Positions 36,980 through 64,000 of a stretch of DNA of 64,000 nt are shown here, piece after piece. The DNA comes from Dyella sp. GSA-30 (GTDB lineage Bacteria > Pseudomonadota > Gammaproteobacteria > Xanthomonadales > Rhodanobacteraceae): the NCBI RefSeq assembly GCF_027924605.1, contig NZ_AP027042.1:3821524-3885523 (forward strand), read 5' to 3'. The notes under the pieces are model-generated. The model saw only the letters and a list, made by a program, of their open reading frames with translations, searched no databases and was not told the DNA's origin. The position numbers were made by a program, and so were the translations under genes. Every line of letters begins with the position of its first letter. Positions within the stretch are counted from its first letter, which is position 1.

Positions 36980-38440
36980 TCAGGTGCGAAGCTTGATGCG
37001 GACCGGGAGAGCGCTGGGCCCCATAAAGAAGTTCATGATCTGCTCGACCGGAGGCGCCTTGGGGTCCAACTCCAATTCAAAATTGCGCATGATCATCGAC
37101 ACCACGACCTTGATTTCGGTCAGGGCGAGGAAACGACCGGGACAAAGACGCGAGCCGCCACCGAATGGAAAGATCTTGCGTGCGGGATCATCGTCTCTGG
37201 CCGGTTTGTGCTCGAAGATCCAGCGCTCCGGCTTGAATGCCTCGTTTTGCGGGAACTGATCCTCATCCAGGCCCTCGCCGATGGTCGATACGATGATCGC
37301 CGAGTCCTTCGGAATAAACGTATCGGCGACCACGCAGTCGGCGTTGCTGCCAAGCCCAATGAACGGCGCAACCGACCTTAGCCGCTGGGTCTCGTTGTGC
37401 GCAGCCTCCAGATACGGGAACTGCTTCATGAGCTCCCATTCACGCGCCAGCGGGGCGTCGCCCAGCACGGCATCGGCTTCTGCCGCCAATGCGGCCGCGG
37501 CCGCGGGGTTCTGCGACAGTAGATTGATCATCCAGGCAATCGTGTTGGCCGTCGTGTCTTCACCGCCGATTACGCTAAGGATGGCGTTGCTGACCAGCTC
37601 CTGGTCGGTGAAATCCGAATCGGGATTGTCGCTCGCCGCAATCATCGCCTCCAACATATTGCTCGGCTTTTGTTGCAGATGTGGCTGCTGTTTCATGCGC
37701 TCGCGCGCGTTCCGGATGAACGCCGTCACCGACTGCTCGACTTCAGCCGCGGACCTGTCGGCCGCGTGATCGACCGGCAACTTGAAGTAGCGCCAGTAAG
37801 GTAGCAGTGCCCCGTTACGGCTGCCCAGGCGCCTGAACAGATTATCGATATTGCGTTGCAACTGGTTGTCATCATCGTTGACCGCATCGATGTCATGCCC
37901 CATCGCAATGCCTACGATAATGTCCAACGCCAGCGCTTTCAGGTCGCGACGCAGATTGACCGGCTTGCCGTCAGCCAGCGCGGCCTTCCAGCGCAGCAGC
38001 ATACGCTCGGTCATGAACACCATCGTGGGGAAGAAATTCCTGATGACCTCGGCGTTGAGCCCGCCCATCACCAGCTTGCGCTGCTTGCGCCACTCCTCAC
38101 CCTCGGCGGTAATGACGCCGCTGATGTTCAGTTCGTTCATGACTGTCTTAAGACCTCGGCTACGTCTGAAGCTGTCGGGTCGCTCTCGTAGCAGGTTGTT
38201 GACAGATTCACGGTCGGACACGACGACAATCGGATAGCCCAGGACTGTCATACGAAAGATCGGGCCGAATTCCCGAATCCATTTCGCCAGTGTCAGGTGC
38301 AGCTGATGCCCACGCGTTTGCAGCAGGTTCCCCAGGAACGGCTGCCCCTTGGGGCCGGGCAAGTCTGCAATCGTACGCGTGTACTTGAGTTCTTCCGTGT
38401 TCTCCAGATCCGATTCAGGGACTAATGTATTTGAATCCAT
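36980..38440 (-). CDS. Cytochrome P450 (copy B)
   Basis: A 486-residue P450 and close paralogue of the one at 8462-9925. LPGPKG near the N-terminus, I-helix GGEDTTAN, K-helix ExxR in HNETQRL, heme loop FPFGGGSRLCPG with C433. The region LALDIIVGIAMG and the C-terminal 80 residues are nearly the same in both copies, while segments around the expected substrate-recognition sites differ (FLGFISKNDS against FIGLGSNADC). The start at 38440 follows GGGAAAG-CCATC, as in copy A, and was preferred to a TTG or ATG-type start 33 bp upstream. It lies 48 bp after the synthase 2 stop. Presumed oxidative tailoring of the synthase 2 product. Confidence 0.95.
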   Translation of the reverse strand: MDSNTLVPESDLENTEELKYTRTIADLPGPKGQPFLGNLLQTRGHQLHLTLAKWIREFGPIFRMTVLGYPIVVVSDRESVNNLLRERPDSFRRSRGLKTVMNELNISGVITAEGEEWRKQRKLVMGGLNAEVIRNFFPTMVFMTERMLLRWKAALADGKPVNLRRDLKALALDIIVGIAMGHDIDAVNDDDNQLQRNIDNLFRRLGSRNGALLPYWRYFKLPVDHAADRSAAEVEQSVTAFIRNARERMKQQPHLQQKPSNMLEAMIAASDNPDSDFTDQELVSNAILSVIGGEDTTANTIAWMINLLSQNPAAAAALAAEADAVLGDAPLAREWELMKQFPYLEAAHNETQRLRSVAPFIGLGSNADCVVADTFIPKDSAIIVSTIGEGLDEDQFPQNEAFKPERWIFEHKPARDDDPARKIFPFGGGSRLCPGRFLALTEIKVVVSMIMRNFELELDPKAPPVEQIMNFFMGPSALPVRIKLRT

Positions 38441-38488
38441 GATGGCTTTCCCGAATGTAAGTGTCGATATCAACCGTTTTGATGCCGG

Positions 38489-64000
<25,512 letters not shown>

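Overview
The window is GC-rich DNA from a Gram-negative bacterium, most likely a gamma- or betaproteobacterium (Xanthomonadales/Lysobacterales or Burkholderiales type). That placement rests on gene style, a Gram-negative lipoprotein signal and a 7TMR-DISM kinase; no rRNA or housekeeping marker is present, so it is tentative. About 55 kb is occupied by two giant minus-strand genes for hybrid polyketide/non-ribosomal peptide synthases, each with its own tailoring P450 and MATE exporter.

Left part (1-6255): a sensor histidine kinase (cut by the left edge) and two very small proteins lie on the minus strand. One small protein carries the stefin/cystatin QVVAG signature. Divergent from them on the plus strand are a NarL-type response regulator, a probable lipoprotein of the DNase II family, a small SAM methyltransferase and a flavin-reductase-like protein. 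The last two are spaced for translational coupling.

Core (6264-38440): reading right to left, synthase 1 (34689 to 9955, 8244 aa) is followed by a P450, a MATE transporter and a type II thioesterase with gaps of about 30 bp or a 4-bp overlap, so these form one operon. Synthase 1 reads KS-DH-ACP / KS-DH-KR-ACP / KS-DH-KR-ACP / KS0-PCP / C-A(Thr)-PCP / dual C/E-A(Ala)-PCP / C-A(Asn)-PCP-TE.

Right part (35557-64000): synthase 2 (5' end beyond the window), a second P450 and a second MATE transporter repeat the same layout. The visible part reads DH-KR-ACP / KS-DH-KR-ACP / KS-DH-ACP / KS0-PCP / C-A(Ser)-PCP / dual C/E-A(Ser)-PCP / C-A(Ala)-PCP / C-A(Asn)-PCP-TE.

No module carries an acyltransferase domain and none is encoded in the window, so both lines are trans-AT systems that need an AT encoded elsewhere. 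The two lines share the same interface between polyketide and peptide parts, the same P450 and MATE pair, and stretches of nearly identical DNA, yet differ in peptide length and first residues: predicted polyene-D-Ser-Ser-Ala-Asn versus polyene-D-Thr-Ala-Asn. This looks like a tandemly duplicated and diverged pathway making two related lipopeptide-like products. I do not recognise it as a named compound cluster. There is only one type II thioesterase, probably serving both lines. The 867-bp gap between the two units holds no convincing gene but has a clean 7-2-7 palindrome.
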